Shown here: in pieces, positions 16,354-27,211 of the stretch | Numbering within the stretch: position 1 is the first letter of the stretch | Layout of the letters: every line of letters begins with the position of its first letter | Assembly: GCA_022566535.1 (NCBI GenBank) | Contig: JADFIR010000034.1 | Span: 1 to 34,271 of the forward strand | From: Planctomycetota bacterium | GTDB lineage: Bacteria; Planctomycetota; Phycisphaerae; Phycisphaerales; SM1A02 | DNA length: 34,271 nt | Direction of reading: 5' to 3' | Notes under the pieces: generated by a model | What the model was told of the DNA's origin: nothing | Seen by the model: only the letters and a program-made list of their open reading frames with translations | The model's database searches: none | Translations under genes and position numbers: made by a program

Positions 16354-16748
16354 GCGGCAGCCCTGGGTGACCCACACTCCGGACAGCGGTCGCCTCGGAG
16401 ATGAGATAGGTCGTAGCCGCAGCTGACGCAGATGGGGATGCCTTCTTGGACTAGCTGCTGTCGGAGATAGCGACGGATTGTTCCACGAAAAGACCAGCCA
16501 AGCGCCAAAATGCCGGTCCACAACCAAATCATGAGAACCAGACGGACTTGTCCTCGTGCCGAAGCCGGCACGCCGACACTAGGAAGCGAGAATGTGGCGA
16601 TCATGAACAAGCCCAGCAGAATGATGGCTGCGATTATGAACCATGGGTTCCATTGCAGCCGCGAACGAGCGCGCTTGAGCGCCGCACGTGCATCATGATC
16701 TGTGGGAAAACGGCCGAGCTCTGGAAAGAGTCTGCGTTGTAGCCACAT
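16350..16748 (-). CDS. Two-helix membrane protein with C-terminal zinc ribbon
   Basis: The 132-aa protein has a charged N-terminus, two membrane helices (WFIIAAIILLGLFMIATFSL and RLVLMIWLWTGILALGW), a basic linker, then CVSCGYDLSHLRGDRCPECG. The four cysteines are intact. It is the third complete member of this group within 3 kb and the only one on the minus strand. It meets the preceding gene tail to tail with a 4-nt overlap, so both tails are encoded on opposite strands of the same junction. No ribosome-binding site is evident at ATG 16748. Confidence 0.7.
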   Translation of the reverse strand: MWLQRRLFPELGRFPTDHDARAALKRARSRLQWNPWFIIAAIILLGLFMIATFSLPSVGVPASARGQVRLVLMIWLWTGILALGWSFRGTIRRYLRQQLVQEGIPICVSCGYDLSHLRGDRCPECGSPRAAA

Positions 16749-16918
16749 GGGTCACAAGGCGGGCTGCCACCAAACAGTGATTGAACCGCAAAGTCGCGGT
16801 ATATCCGGGTAGAGGTTCACACCATTCTAGCACGCGTAGACGCCCATCTCGGATGGGTTGCTAAGCCAAGTGTCTCCCGAAACTCACTGAGACATCTCCG
16901 TGGCAGGCTCGCCTGATG

Positions 16919-16942
16919 CTGCCCCGAATGCGGCTGGCGGCG
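16919..16942 (+). other. 24-nt zinc-ribbon remnant
   Basis: These 24 bases are identical to 14571-14594 of the zinc-ribbon gene at 13984-14625, where they encode CPECGWRR. Here the frame has a TGA just upstream and the rest of the ribbon is missing. Confidence 0.5.
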
Positions 16943-16987
16943 CGGCGATTCTCCTCGATGAGGCTCAAGGCGAGCTCCACCGGGAAA

Positions 16988-17016
16988 TTGACGATAGCCG
17001 CAAGGCCGGGAACAAT
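16988..17016 (+). promoter_or_regulatory. tRNA-Ser promoter
   Basis: TTGACG (16988-16993), a 17-nt spacer and AACAAT (17011-17016) lie 13 nt before the mature tRNA 5' end, which is the expected geometry. Confidence 0.6.
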
Positions 17017-17029
17017 GCCCCTCGTATCT

Positions 17030-17116
17030 GGAGAGGTGGCAGAGCGGCTGAACGCGCCGGTCTCGAAAACCGGTTTGCCCTTCGGGGCAACGTGGGTTCG
17101 AATCCCACCCTCTCCG
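17030..17116 (+). tRNA. tRNA-Ser(CGA)
   Basis: The 87-nt cloverleaf has a 7-bp acceptor stem GGAGAGG/CCTCTCC with discriminator G17116. The anticodon stem CCGGT/ACCGG encloses loop CTCGAAA (anticodon CGA, reading UCG). A long class II variable arm TTGCCCTTCGGGGCAA follows, then T-stem GTGGG/CCCAC around TTCGAAT. The 3' CCA is not encoded (CTT follows), so it must be added enzymatically. Confidence 0.95.
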
Positions 17117-17163
17117 CTTCTGGACGCATTGAACCAGCCGACGCACCGGCCGGGATGAGACCA

Positions 17164-17295
17164 ATGACAAAACGCGACCGGCTGTCGTTGGTTCGCTCGC
17201 TCCTGATGGGGCGAAGGGGAATGGAAACCGCCGGCGGCCCGGCCCCAGGGCGGCGCGATCGTGTCGCGGATCGGCTACAGGCGGCTCAACTATGA
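17164..17295 (+). CDS. Possible 43-aa ORF overlapping the gamma-glutamyltransferase start
   Basis: ATG 17164 opens a basic 43-residue frame (MTKRDRLSLVRSLLMGRRGM...) that ends in TGA overlapping the next ATG as ATGA at 17292-17295. The overlap suggests translational coupling, but there is no recognisable family. The sequence lies just after a tRNA gene, where chance frames are common in GC-rich DNA. Confidence 0.25.
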   Translation: MTKRDRLSLVRSLLMGRRGMETAGGPAPGRRDRVADRLQAAQL

Positions 17296-18812
17296 CCAGA
17301 ATCGCGGTCGCGGCGGGAACGCCGCTGGGAGCAGATGCGGGCGGAGCCGTCGCCGGGGCGGGTGGAAACGCCGTGGACGCTGCGGTTGCGGCGACCTTCA
17401 TGACCTGGGTCTGTGAGCCCGGGCTGACATCGATGGGCAGCGGAGGATTCTGCTGCGTCTGGCCGCCCGACGAAGCAGCGGTCACGATCGATGGCTTTAC
17501 TGAGATGCCCGGACGGTCGGCCGATCCGGCTCGCTTCGGTTCTGCCAAAAGAATCACCATGCCCTACGGCGGGCAGACCGACACCATCATCGGGCCGGGC
17601 TCGGTCGGAACGCCCGGGGCCCTGGCAGCTATCGAGTTGGTGTGGCGGCGGTGGGGCCGAATGCCGTGGGACGAATTGATCCAACCCGCAATCGCCGTGG
17701 CCAGGGCGGGGTTCCCTCTGCCGGTGGTTTCGCAGCGCTACTTCATTGCCAGCGGCGAAGCGATCTACTCTGAGACGCCCGGCGCGCAACATCTGTATCT
17801 GCGGGCCGACGGCACGCGTCGCGAGGCGGGTGAGCTGATACCGATGCCCGACCTCGCCGATGCACTTGAGCACGTCGCCGCAAGCGGTGCTGAGGCGCTT
17901 TACCGCGGCGATTTGGGAGCGACGATCGCGCAGTGGATCACCGACCACGGCGGGCTGCTGGGGCGAGATGACTTCCAGCAGTATCGCGCGGCGGCTCTCC
18001 CCTGCCTCGAGACCACGACCGGCCGGTGGCGCCTCGCCACCAACCCCCCACCCGCGGTCGGCGGAGTTGTGCTCATCGAGCTGGCGGCGCTGATGGGTGA
18101 TCGGCCGCGTACAAAGTGGACAGCGCCGGACGTCGCGCTGTTCGCTCGGGTGATGGAGCTGGCCTTTGGCGACCGCAGCCGGCTTCGCGCCGATGAAGAT
18201 CCCCACGCCACCGCTGCTGAGCTCCTTGACAGTGCTATTGAGCAGCGCAGGCGAGCGCTGGCTTCGCCTTCAACAAGCCACACCTCAGCCGTGGACTCCG
18301 ACGGTCTGGCCTGCTCGATCACCACCTCCACCGGCTACGGTTCCGGGGTGGTCGTTCCCGGCACGGGCATTATGCTGAACAATGTGCTGGGGGAGATTGA
18401 GCTGTCGCCGAACGGCTTGCACACGACCGAGCCCGGCCGGCGCCTGCGCTCGACCATGGCCCCATCGGTGGTCCGATCCGACACCGGGCATGTCATCGCG
18501 TTCGGGGCAGCCGGAGCCGATCGCATTACGTCGGCGATGGCGCAGGTCTGGCTGAACACCGCCAACCTTGGGATGTCGCTTCAACACGCGGTGGCTCATC
18601 CGCGGTGTCACCTGGAGTGGATCGACGGAGAGCCGGTGGTGGCCCACGAGCCCGGCGTCGATGTCAGCGCGGTGCCGTTCACGACGCGTGCATTCGATGA
18701 GATCTACATGTACTTCGGCGGTGTGCAGGCGGCCGAGCGCGCGCCCTCGGGTGAGCTCGTCGCCGTCGCCGATCCCCGCCGCGGCGGCGGTAGCACCGTC
18801 AGCGAATCATAA
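17292..18812 (+). CDS. Gamma-glutamyltransferase-like Ntn hydrolase
   Basis: The 506-aa protein belongs to the GGT family, which self-cleaves and then transfers or hydrolyses gamma-glutamyl groups. GGNAVDAAVAA near the start is the family signature. The autoprocessing site reads STSHTSAVD, with the nucleophile Thr at residue 328; the resulting beta subunit would be 179 residues, close to the usual size. GYGSGVVVPGTGIMLNN and the STMAPSVV region match the substrate-binding segments (the Ser-Ser pair of E. coli is Ser-Thr here). No signal peptide is visible, unlike typical periplasmic GGTs, so it may be cytoplasmic. The start is ATG 17292 with AGGCGG 7 nt upstream. Confidence 0.85.
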   Translation: MTRIAVAAGTPLGADAGGAVAGAGGNAVDAAVAATFMTWVCEPGLTSMGSGGFCCVWPPDEAAVTIDGFTEMPGRSADPARFGSAKRITMPYGGQTDTIIGPGSVGTPGALAAIELVWRRWGRMPWDELIQPAIAVARAGFPLPVVSQRYFIASGEAIYSETPGAQHLYLRADGTRREAGELIPMPDLADALEHVAASGAEALYRGDLGATIAQWITDHGGLLGRDDFQQYRAAALPCLETTTGRWRLATNPPPAVGGVVLIELAALMGDRPRTKWTAPDVALFARVMELAFGDRSRLRADEDPHATAAELLDSAIEQRRRALASPSTSHTSAVDSDGLACSITTSTGYGSGVVVPGTGIMLNNVLGEIELSPNGLHTTEPGRRLRSTMAPSVVRSDTGHVIAFGAAGADRITSAMAQVWLNTANLGMSLQHAVAHPRCHLEWIDGEPVVAHEPGVDVSAVPFTTRAFDEIYMYFGGVQAAERAPSGELVAVADPRRGGGSTVSES

Positions 18813-18837
18813 TCGCCCCACCGTCGCTCGCGGTCTG

Positions 18838-18955
18838 CATCGTCTCACTCATCACTCATCACTCCTAGCTGATCACTCATCACTCATCGCTGGTGGCTGG
18901 TGGCTGATGGCTGATGGCTGATGACTTCTTGCTGACAGCTGATCGCTGATCGCTT
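18838..18955 (+). repeat. Heptamer short tandem repeats
   Basis: The stretch is built from degenerate 7-nt units: CACTCAT repeated in two blocks (18844-18880), then GGCTGGT twice and GGCTGAT three times (18895-18922), and GCTGATC pairs near 18940-18952. Short heptamer repeats of this kind evolve by slippage; no coding frame is conserved. Confidence 0.75.
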
Positions 18956-18959
18956 CCCC

Positions 18960-19082
18960 TCACCCCCAATTGCCCAGCAGCATCAGCAGATCGAGAATCC
19001 CCACACTGCCGTCACCGTTGAGATCAGCCGGACACGCCTCAGGCGGATCAGGACACGGCCCCCACGCATTGGAGGTGTACAC
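18960..19082 (-). pseudogene. Orphan dockerin-like C-terminal tail
   Basis: On the minus strand a 40-codon frame from GTG 19082 to TGA 18960 reads NAWGPCPDPPEACPADLNGD...VGILDLLMLLGNWG. That is the end of one dockerin-like unit (AWGPC) plus a complete second unit. A TGA lies two codons upstream of the GTG, so there is no parent protein. It is best seen as the 3' remnant of a lost exported-protein gene. Confidence 0.75.
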
Positions 19083-19180
19083 TCCTCACTCCTCCTGGTC
19101 GATGCATCTTGGAGACGCTCGGCAGAAGTGACGAGCGGAACCCACATTCGCCGCTGGGCGGCGGGCCGACTTACGAGCCA

Positions 19181-20557
19181 ATGACGCAGCCAATTCCATC
19201 CTCGAACGACCAGTGCCCTTGCGGCTCGGGGTACAAGTTCAGAACCTGCTGTCGCGCCCGTTATGACGAGGCGACCGCAATTCGACCCATTACTGAAGCG
19301 CTAGATGACGGCCGTACAGAAGCAGCACTGCAGCTGTCTCGCGCGTACGTCACCCGATACGTGATTTGGCATCGCCAACACACTGTGCCCTTGGTGAAGG
19401 CGGACGCGGCGGCGGCGGAGCCGATCCTGGCGCTGGACATTGCTGCTCTTTCTGACATTGTCGACATTCTCTGTACCTGCTATGAGGCAGGTGGGCAACG
19501 CGAAGATGTTCCAGGCGTACTCGACCGACTTGCGACAGCCATCGATGACCCGCGCTGGACACAGAGGATCATCTACCACCGAACAATTTGGAGTCTCGGG
19601 TCGGCCTGGAACGAGGAGGCGGGGCGCCGCGCGATGAGCGCAGTCGGGTCGATCGACGAGATCGCAGATCCTCAGACGCTCCAGTTGTTCCTCTCTCTGC
19701 ACCACGACGAGCTGGGCTTTGCTGAGTCGTCGAAGGCAATCGACCGGGTCATCGCAGCAGCCAATGATCCCGTCACGCGACTGCATTACCGATCACTAAA
19801 GGGCCTGGAATTCGTGTTCATCGGAGATCTCGACGCAGGCTGCGAAGAAATCGATGGTGCGATCGCAGAGTTTCGAACGAGTGAGAGCATGCCATGTTCC
19901 GGCTACGCTCGCTACCGACTTGCGTTGTCGTTGCTCTTCCTTGGGCAACTGCGTGATGACCCCAAGTCTCTTGAGGAAGCGAGGGGCCTGTTCGAGCAGG
20001 AATTGACAGATACCAAGTACAGCAAGTCCGGACGCGCGATGCTACGCCTGCAGATCGCGGATACCTACCGTTCGCAGTGTCTATGGGAGGATGCGAAGGA
20101 CAGCTACCTTCAGAGTCTCGACCTTGAGGACAGCCCGATCGCAAGAATGGAGCTTGCCCGCTGTGCCTTGGCGCTCGGCGATCATCCAACAGCCCTGGCG
20201 CACTTGCACTCTGTCGGCTACGACGCCATAACTCCTCGGGAGCAGCTAGATCACTGCATCGTCGCAGCGCAGATCGCGCACGTCGTCAAGGACGCCGCGC
20301 TAGTTGAGCAAACGGCCGATCGACTGAAAGCAACAACCCCCCATGAACCATACTTCCGCGAGGCTCGTGACCAGCTTGTCATATCGCTGCTCTCAATCCA
20401 AGACGATGCGACCGATGAGGAAGCGAACGTCGGATTCATAAGGAAGGTCGGAGACCTTCTTGGACGCTACTTGATGCTCCAGCCGAACTTCTGTGGCCTT
20501 GGCATCAACGTGAACGCTCTGCTTCGACATGAGAAGAAAGGCGACAGCGAGAGGTAG
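19181..20557 (+). CDS. SEC-C motif protein with TPR-like helical repeats
   Basis: The start is taken as ATG 19181 (458 aa); an in-frame TTG at 19109 is less likely. Residues 11-23 carry CPCGSGYKFRTCC, the SEC-C zinc motif known from the SecA C-terminus and many accessory proteins. The rest is alpha-helical with TPR-like pairs (for example YARYRLALSLLFLGQL..., RLQIADTYRSQCLWEDAKDSYLQSL, ARMELARCALALGDHPTALAHL). No enzymatic domain is visible. The SEC-C motif often mediates protein or ribosome contacts, but the role here is unknown. Base composition appears somewhat lower in GC than the flanking housekeeping genes, which may indicate acquisition. Confidence 0.75.
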   Translation: MTQPIPSSNDQCPCGSGYKFRTCCRARYDEATAIRPITEALDDGRTEAALQLSRAYVTRYVIWHRQHTVPLVKADAAAAEPILALDIAALSDIVDILCTCYEAGGQREDVPGVLDRLATAIDDPRWTQRIIYHRTIWSLGSAWNEEAGRRAMSAVGSIDEIADPQTLQLFLSLHHDELGFAESSKAIDRVIAAANDPVTRLHYRSLKGLEFVFIGDLDAGCEEIDGAIAEFRTSESMPCSGYARYRLALSLLFLGQLRDDPKSLEEARGLFEQELTDTKYSKSGRAMLRLQIADTYRSQCLWEDAKDSYLQSLDLEDSPIARMELARCALALGDHPTALAHLHSVGYDAITPREQLDHCIVAAQIAHVVKDAALVEQTADRLKATTPHEPYFREARDQLVISLLSIQDDATDEEANVGFIRKVGDLLGRYLMLQPNFCGLGINVNALLRHEKKGDSER

Positions 20558-20683
20558 GTGGCATTGTCCCGAAGCGGATTCACGGCCCAGGGCGACGGTC
20601 CGGTCAACCGAACCGGAGCGATCGGAGCGAAAAGACCTGCCGTTCCTGGGGTTTTTGCGAGGCGAGCGCCGCCGCGGGCCGGT

Positions 20684-21181
20684 CTACGGGGACGCCGGGG
20701 CCGTGAACCCGGACCAGCCCGCAAGGTCGGAGACGGCGTAGACGAGGACGAGGGCCCAGGCAAAGATAAAGAAGATCGGCAGCAAACGGAACGACTTGCG
20801 GGTGGAAAACCCACGGATGCAGGGGCGATTCGCGTGCTGCGAGAATGCGTCGCCGTCGCCCTTGGTGCCGTCGTCCACACCGGCGGCCTTCAAGTACGCC
20901 GCATTGGTCTCGCCAACCCTGTCGTTCCACCACTGGCAATAGCCGCCATACTTGAGCTGCGTGCCTGACCAGATCACGCAGGCGGGAATGGCCACGAGCG
21001 CGGAGGCGAGCCAGAGTGCCGGGTCAGCGGTACTCAACACGACGTAGAGTAGGCCGCCGACAACAATGGTCATGAGGCTGAACAGCCGCCAGAACTGGGA
21101 GTTGTCGGCCTGATAGGCTCTTTCGTACCTGTCGACGGTTTCCTTGAGGGCCTCGATGCGCGTCTTCTCTGCATCATCCAT
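20684..21181 (-). CDS. Small membrane protein of unknown function
   Basis: The 165-aa protein has a charged helical N-terminus (MDDAEKTRIEALKETVDRYE), then two close hydrophobic segments (LFSLMTIVVGGLLYVVL and LWLASALVAIPACVIWS). A polar region with KYGGYCQWWNDRVGETNAAYL follows, and a third helix near the end (LLPIFFIFAWALVLVYAV). GGAG lies 7 nt upstream of ATG 21181. The order coiled N-terminus, paired helices, polar middle and last helix resembles several accessory membrane proteins, but I do not recognise the family. It is convergent with the SEC-C gene and divergent from acnA. Confidence 0.65.
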   Translation of the reverse strand: MDDAEKTRIEALKETVDRYERAYQADNSQFWRLFSLMTIVVGGLLYVVLSTADPALWLASALVAIPACVIWSGTQLKYGGYCQWWNDRVGETNAAYLKAAGVDDGTKGDGDAFSQHANRPCIRGFSTRKSFRLLPIFFIFAWALVLVYAVSDLAGWSGFTAPASP

Positions 21182-21390
21182 TTGCGTTCTCCGACATCAG
21201 GGGGGATGGAGGGGATTAAGTGGCGCGGTCGCCGCTTGCCTTGATGCACTGAAGCCTAGCGCCCGATCCCGGCCGGGAACAGACGGGCCGGTCTCCGGGC
21301 CGTCCTCGGGCAAGGTGACGCTGGTAGCCGCCTCTTCCAGAAAGTCCTCGACCCCTTCGACCAGACGCCGCAGCCGGCGGGGGGACGACC

Positions 21391-21418
21391 CTGATCGAAT
21401 CCCGGCGTCAGCTATAAT
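21391..21418 (+). promoter_or_regulatory. acnA promoter with TATAAT 9 nt before the start codon
   Basis: A perfect TATAAT (21413-21418) follows CTGATC (21391-21396) at a 16-nt spacing. ATG 21428 begins 9 nt after the -10, so transcription would start within 0-3 nt of the codon and the mRNA would be leaderless. A ribosome-binding site is correspondingly absent. Confidence 0.55.
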
Positions 21419-21427
21419 CCCAGGACC

Positions 21428-24316
<2,889 letters not shown>

Positions 24317-24391
24317 TGCGTGCATGGCAAGGGTTTCGCCAACGATTGACCACTGCATCGCAATGCGAGGCTACTTCTCCAGAGAGTTTGC

Positions 24392-24910
24392 ATGAACCTC
24401 AAGCGATTAATCGACTCACTCGAACGATTCGCGGAGATATTGCCAGCCGTGGTGCACGGTGTCACAACCGAGGATGCCCGCTGGCGGCCCGCCGACGGGG
24501 CGTGGTCGATCCTTGAGATCGTGACCCATCTGGCGGATGAGGAGGTCGAAGACTTCCGAACCCGCGTCGAACTCACGCTGCGCGATCCGGCCGAGCCCTG
24601 GCCTCCGATCAATCCCGAAGCCTGGGCCGTCGACCGCCGCTACAACGAAGGCGATCTGGCCGCATCGCTGAAGCGCTTCGTCTCCGAGCGGCGCCGGTCC
24701 GTCAAATGGCTCCGCGGCATCGAAAAACCGGACTGGTCGAACGTGCGTACGCATCCGCAGCTCGGACCACTTCGTGCCGGCGACATCTTCGCGGCCTGGG
24801 TGGCCCACGATGCGCTGCATCTTCGCCAGATCGCCAAGCGGATGCATCAGATGACCCAGCGCGACGCAGGCGTTTACACGATCGATTACGCCGGCCGATG
24901 GACGAGCTGA
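24392..24910 (+). CDS. DinB-like (DinB_2) family protein
   Basis: The 172-aa protein has the four-helix DinB architecture. The start MNLKRLIDSLERFAEILPAV is followed by WRPADGAWSILEIVTHLADEE, with the first metal histidine at about residue 47, and by VAHDALHLRQIAKRM with two further histidines. These three histidines form the metal site of DinB/YfiT-type thiol-dependent transferases. Substrate unknown; the family includes mycothiol- and bacillithiol-dependent enzymes. ATG 24392 is preceded by AGAGAG. Confidence 0.82.
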   Translation: MNLKRLIDSLERFAEILPAVVHGVTTEDARWRPADGAWSILEIVTHLADEEVEDFRTRVELTLRDPAEPWPPINPEAWAVDRRYNEGDLAASLKRFVSERRRSVKWLRGIEKPDWSNVRTHPQLGPLRAGDIFAAWVAHDALHLRQIAKRMHQMTQRDAGVYTIDYAGRWTS

Positions 24911-25059
24911 TCGGCTGTATCGGCTGTAACCACCGAATCAGCAGGCTGAGCGTTGCAAACGATGCGATGGAGGTTGAGGAATTCGCCAACGACGCTAAGG
25001 TGCGCACAATGCTTCAAACTGTTGTCGCAGCCTGCTAGGCCGGGGCCTGGAGCTACACG

Positions 25060-25809
25060 ATGCATTCCACGACCCCCAAACCACCCGACGTCACGATGGA
25101 ACAACCTCAGCAACGGCACAGCGACAACCTTTATCCTGTGACCTTCGCCGAGGAGTTCGGCGATCACCTGCTCGAGCTGGATGTGCCAGCCGGCGTTTGG
25201 AACCCCACGCCGCACGGCGTACACCTCGCCGAGATGCTCCTGCGACTCGACTTTGCTCGTATGCACGTCCTGGAGCTCGGCACGGGCTGCGGCATTCACG
25301 CCATCCTCCTTGCCAAACAAAACGCCGCTCGCCTGACCTTGACCGAGATCGACGCCACCATCAACGACAACGCCCGGCATAACCTCCAAAAGCACGGCAT
25401 CGACGTTCCCATCAAGTATCTCGTCGCCGATTGGACTCACGTTGACGCCGGGCCGTTTGATGCGGTGGTTGCCAATCCGCCGTTCGCCAAGGCCATCACG
25501 CGCTACCGCCGGTACTTCATCGACACGCTGATTCTCGATGCGCACAAGCTGGTCCGCCCCGGCGGCTGGCTCGTTTTCGTCCAATCCAGCATGGCCGACA
25601 TCCCGCGCAGCATTCGACTCATGCAAGATAACGGGATGGGCGTGCGAATCATCGGCGAAACCGACGGGCCGTTCCGAGACTACTACTTCGAGGACGAAGA
25701 GTTCATGCGCGAGATAGCCTTGATCCCCGGCGCTTACACCATCCGCGACGGCGTCTATCACGAGCGTTTGATTGTGTTCCAGGCGACTCTGCCCGGCGCA
25801 AAGTCTTGA
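25060..25809 (+). CDS. Class I SAM-dependent methyltransferase with NPPF motif
   Basis: The 249-aa protein carries the SAM-binding motif I VLELGTGCGIHAI (70-82), an acidic residue after motif II (TLTEIDAT), VADW for the adenine contact and VVANPPFAKA (NPPF at 139-142). The NPP[FY] motif marks methyltransferases acting on a planar nitrogen: N6-adenine in DNA or RNA, or glutamine in release factors (HemK/PrmC). No target-recognition domain is present, so an RNA or protein substrate is more likely than DNA, which is an inference. The N-terminal 12 residues are Pro-rich; Met13 (MEQPQQ) is a possible alternative start. A strong promoter begins within the last codons of this gene and fires downstream. 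Confidence 0.8.
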   Translation: MHSTTPKPPDVTMEQPQQRHSDNLYPVTFAEEFGDHLLELDVPAGVWNPTPHGVHLAEMLLRLDFARMHVLELGTGCGIHAILLAKQNAARLTLTEIDATINDNARHNLQKHGIDVPIKYLVADWTHVDAGPFDAVVANPPFAKAITRYRRYFIDTLILDAHKLVRPGGWLVFVQSSMADIPRSIRLMQDNGMGVRIIGETDGPFRDYYFEDEEFMREIALIPGAYTIRDGVYHERLIVFQATLPGAKS

Positions 25810-25834
25810 TATGAACCACCCGGCACGCGATACT
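25806..25834 (+). promoter_or_regulatory. Promoter TTGATA-N17-GATACT
   Basis: TTGATA (25806-25811) and GATACT (25829-25834) are separated by 17 nt. Its core is a near-copy of the promoter at 27295-27323. It overlaps the end of the methyltransferase gene and would transcribe the small ORF at 25921 and the DUF3179 gene. A perfect 7-bp hairpin (25853-25859 with 25864-25870) would lie at the start of the RNA. Confidence 0.6.
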
Positions 25835-26116
25835 ACCGCATGAGCGTTTAGCCGCGGCCGCCAGGCCGCGCGTCGCTGCCACATGGAGGTCAACTGAGAC
25901 ATTCTTTCAGGAGGCCGACGATGCGAGCGACAGTAGCGATCGTTGTACTGATGCTCGGCCAGGCTGGCGAGGGCTGGACGGATTTGCGTATTTCCGCTCC
26001 AGGCTGATCGCGTGCACGATAGCAACGGAATAACCCTCTTCGACGCCGAGTTACCTGCACAGGCAGACGACCGGCTGTCGGCTCCTCTCGTGCACTCTCT
26101 CCGATCGGTGCAGGTG
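25810..26116. other. Intergenic region with promoter, hairpin and mini-ORF
   Basis: It contains the promoter at 25806-25834, the leader hairpin CGCGGCC/GGCCGCG at 25853-25870, a four-codon ATG...TGA at 25884-25898 and the 28-codon ORF at 25921-26007. The DUF3179 frame opens at GTG 26012. Confidence 0.55.
25921..26007 (+). CDS. Possible 28-aa signal-peptide-like small ORF
   Basis: ATG 25921 has a textbook GGAGG 6 nt upstream (25910-25914). It encodes MRATVAIVVLMLGQAGEG followed by ten residues and TGA. The hydrophobic start resembles a signal peptide, but nothing follows it. It may be the 5' remnant of an exported-protein gene, a leader peptide for the DUF3179 gene, or a genuine small membrane peptide. 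Confidence 0.35.
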   Translation: MRATVAIVVLMLGQAGEGWTDLRISAPG

Positions 26117-27163
26117 ATGGCAGAGCAACCCGACCCGACATCGCACGAGGCCTATGAGTGGACGCCCTCGCGTCTGCTCCTCGCCCTCGTGATCCTCGCG
26201 GTTGGTGCTGCCTTCGTCGGTGTGATGGCGTGGCGGGAGTTGCAACCCGTAGCGACCGCCGCCGGATCCTTGCCGCCCAGGGCACGACAGGTCTCCACCC
26301 GGCCCAAACTCAATTTCAACCTCGATAATCTGATCATACCACCTGGCCAGATCCTCTTCGGCGGACCGGCGAAAGACGGCATCCCCGCCTTGAGCGATCC
26401 CGAAGTCGTGCCCGTTGCCGAGGCCGACTTTCTTCACCCAAACGATCGCGTCGTGGGAGTCCGCATCGGCCGCCAACAGCGGGCCTACCCGCTGCGCGTC
26501 CTGATCTGGCACGAAGCGGTCAACGATCAGCTCGGCGGTGTGCCCATCGCCGTCATCTACTGCCCGCTGTGTGATTCGGTCAGCGTGGTTGATCGCAGGC
26601 TCGATGGCCGGACCTACGAGTTCGGCATCTCCGGGCTGCTCGTCAACTCCAACGTGCTGCTGTATGACCGCACCGATGATGCGCTGTGGTCGCAGGTGGG
26701 GTTCACCGCGATCAGTGGCCCCAACGCCGGCAAATCGCTGCGGCATCTGCCTTGGGAGCTGACCACCTTCGCCGCCTGGCGCGAAGCCAATCCCGCCGGC
26801 GCCGTCGTCAGCTTCAACACCGGCTACGATCGCGACTACGCCAACCTCCCTTATCAGGACTATTTCCAGACCGATCAACTGCGCTTCCCGATTGCCCGTG
26901 AGGATCTGCGGCTGGGCCGCAGGGAGTTGATCGTGGGCGTCAAGCTCGGCGAAACCACACGGGCCTATCCTGTCCGTGAGATTCAAACGGCGCCCGATGG
27001 CGTGGTCCGCGACACGATTGACGGCGAGACGATCATCCTGCAAGCTGATGCAGCATCCGGTTCTGTGCGCATCGTGCAGGCCCCCGAGCGCGCCCTGATC
27101 GTGCATACCTTTTGGTTCGCCTGGGCCGCGTTCCATCCGAAGACAGAAATCTACCGCCGCTGA
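26117..27163 (+). CDS. DUF3179 domain-containing membrane-anchored protein
   Basis: The start is taken as ATG 26117 (348 aa), with AGGTG just upstream; an in-frame GTG at 26012 would add 35 residues. A single N-terminal helix (LLLALVILAVGAAFVGVMAW) anchors the protein. The rest matches DUF3179: RAYPLRVLIWHEAVND, VIYCPLCDSVSVVDR with the conserved CPLC, FGISGLLVNSNVLLYDR, LWSQ and HTFWFAWAAFHP near the end. The function of the family is not established. The last 51 codons have a close duplicate at about 31322-31477. Downstream lie palindromic GTAGGG-type repeats and a second promoter. Confidence 0.87.
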   Translation: MAEQPDPTSHEAYEWTPSRLLLALVILAVGAAFVGVMAWRELQPVATAAGSLPPRARQVSTRPKLNFNLDNLIIPPGQILFGGPAKDGIPALSDPEVVPVAEADFLHPNDRVVGVRIGRQQRAYPLRVLIWHEAVNDQLGGVPIAVIYCPLCDSVSVVDRRLDGRTYEFGISGLLVNSNVLLYDRTDDALWSQVGFTAISGPNAGKSLRHLPWELTTFAAWREANPAGAVVSFNTGYDRDYANLPYQDYFQTDQLRFPIAREDLRLGRRELIVGVKLGETTRAYPVREIQTAPDGVVRDTIDGETIILQADAASGSVRIVQAPERALIVHTFWFAWAAFHPKTEIYRR

Positions 27164-27211
27164 GGCTGGCGCTGTCTCTCCGCCTCGCGACCACCCCGAA
27201 CGCAATCCACT

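Larger units (their letters stand above)
18813..19180. other. Intergenic region with heptamer repeats and an orphan tail
   Basis: The 368-nt gap holds short heptamer tandem repeats (about 18838-18955), an orphan dockerin-like tail on the minus strand (18960-19082), and the leader of the SEC-C gene. No other gene is seen. Confidence 0.6.

Noticed and set aside
16900..17295. 131-aa plus-strand frame
   Set aside because: It reads straight through the tRNA-Ser gene. Only its last 43 codons, after the tRNA, are kept as a weak possibility.
18838..18955. CRISPR array
   Set aside because: Units are 7 nt with no spacers, and no cas gene is in the window.
20596..20614. TCCGGT/ACCGGA hairpin as terminator after the SEC-C gene
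   Set aside because: The six-pair stem has a 7-nt loop and no T-tract on either strand, which is too weak to call.
24966..25037. 23-codon ORF (MEVEEFANDAKVRTML...) between the DinB-like and methyltransferase genes
   Set aside because: It is too short to judge, lacks a ribosome-binding site and shows no recognisable domain.
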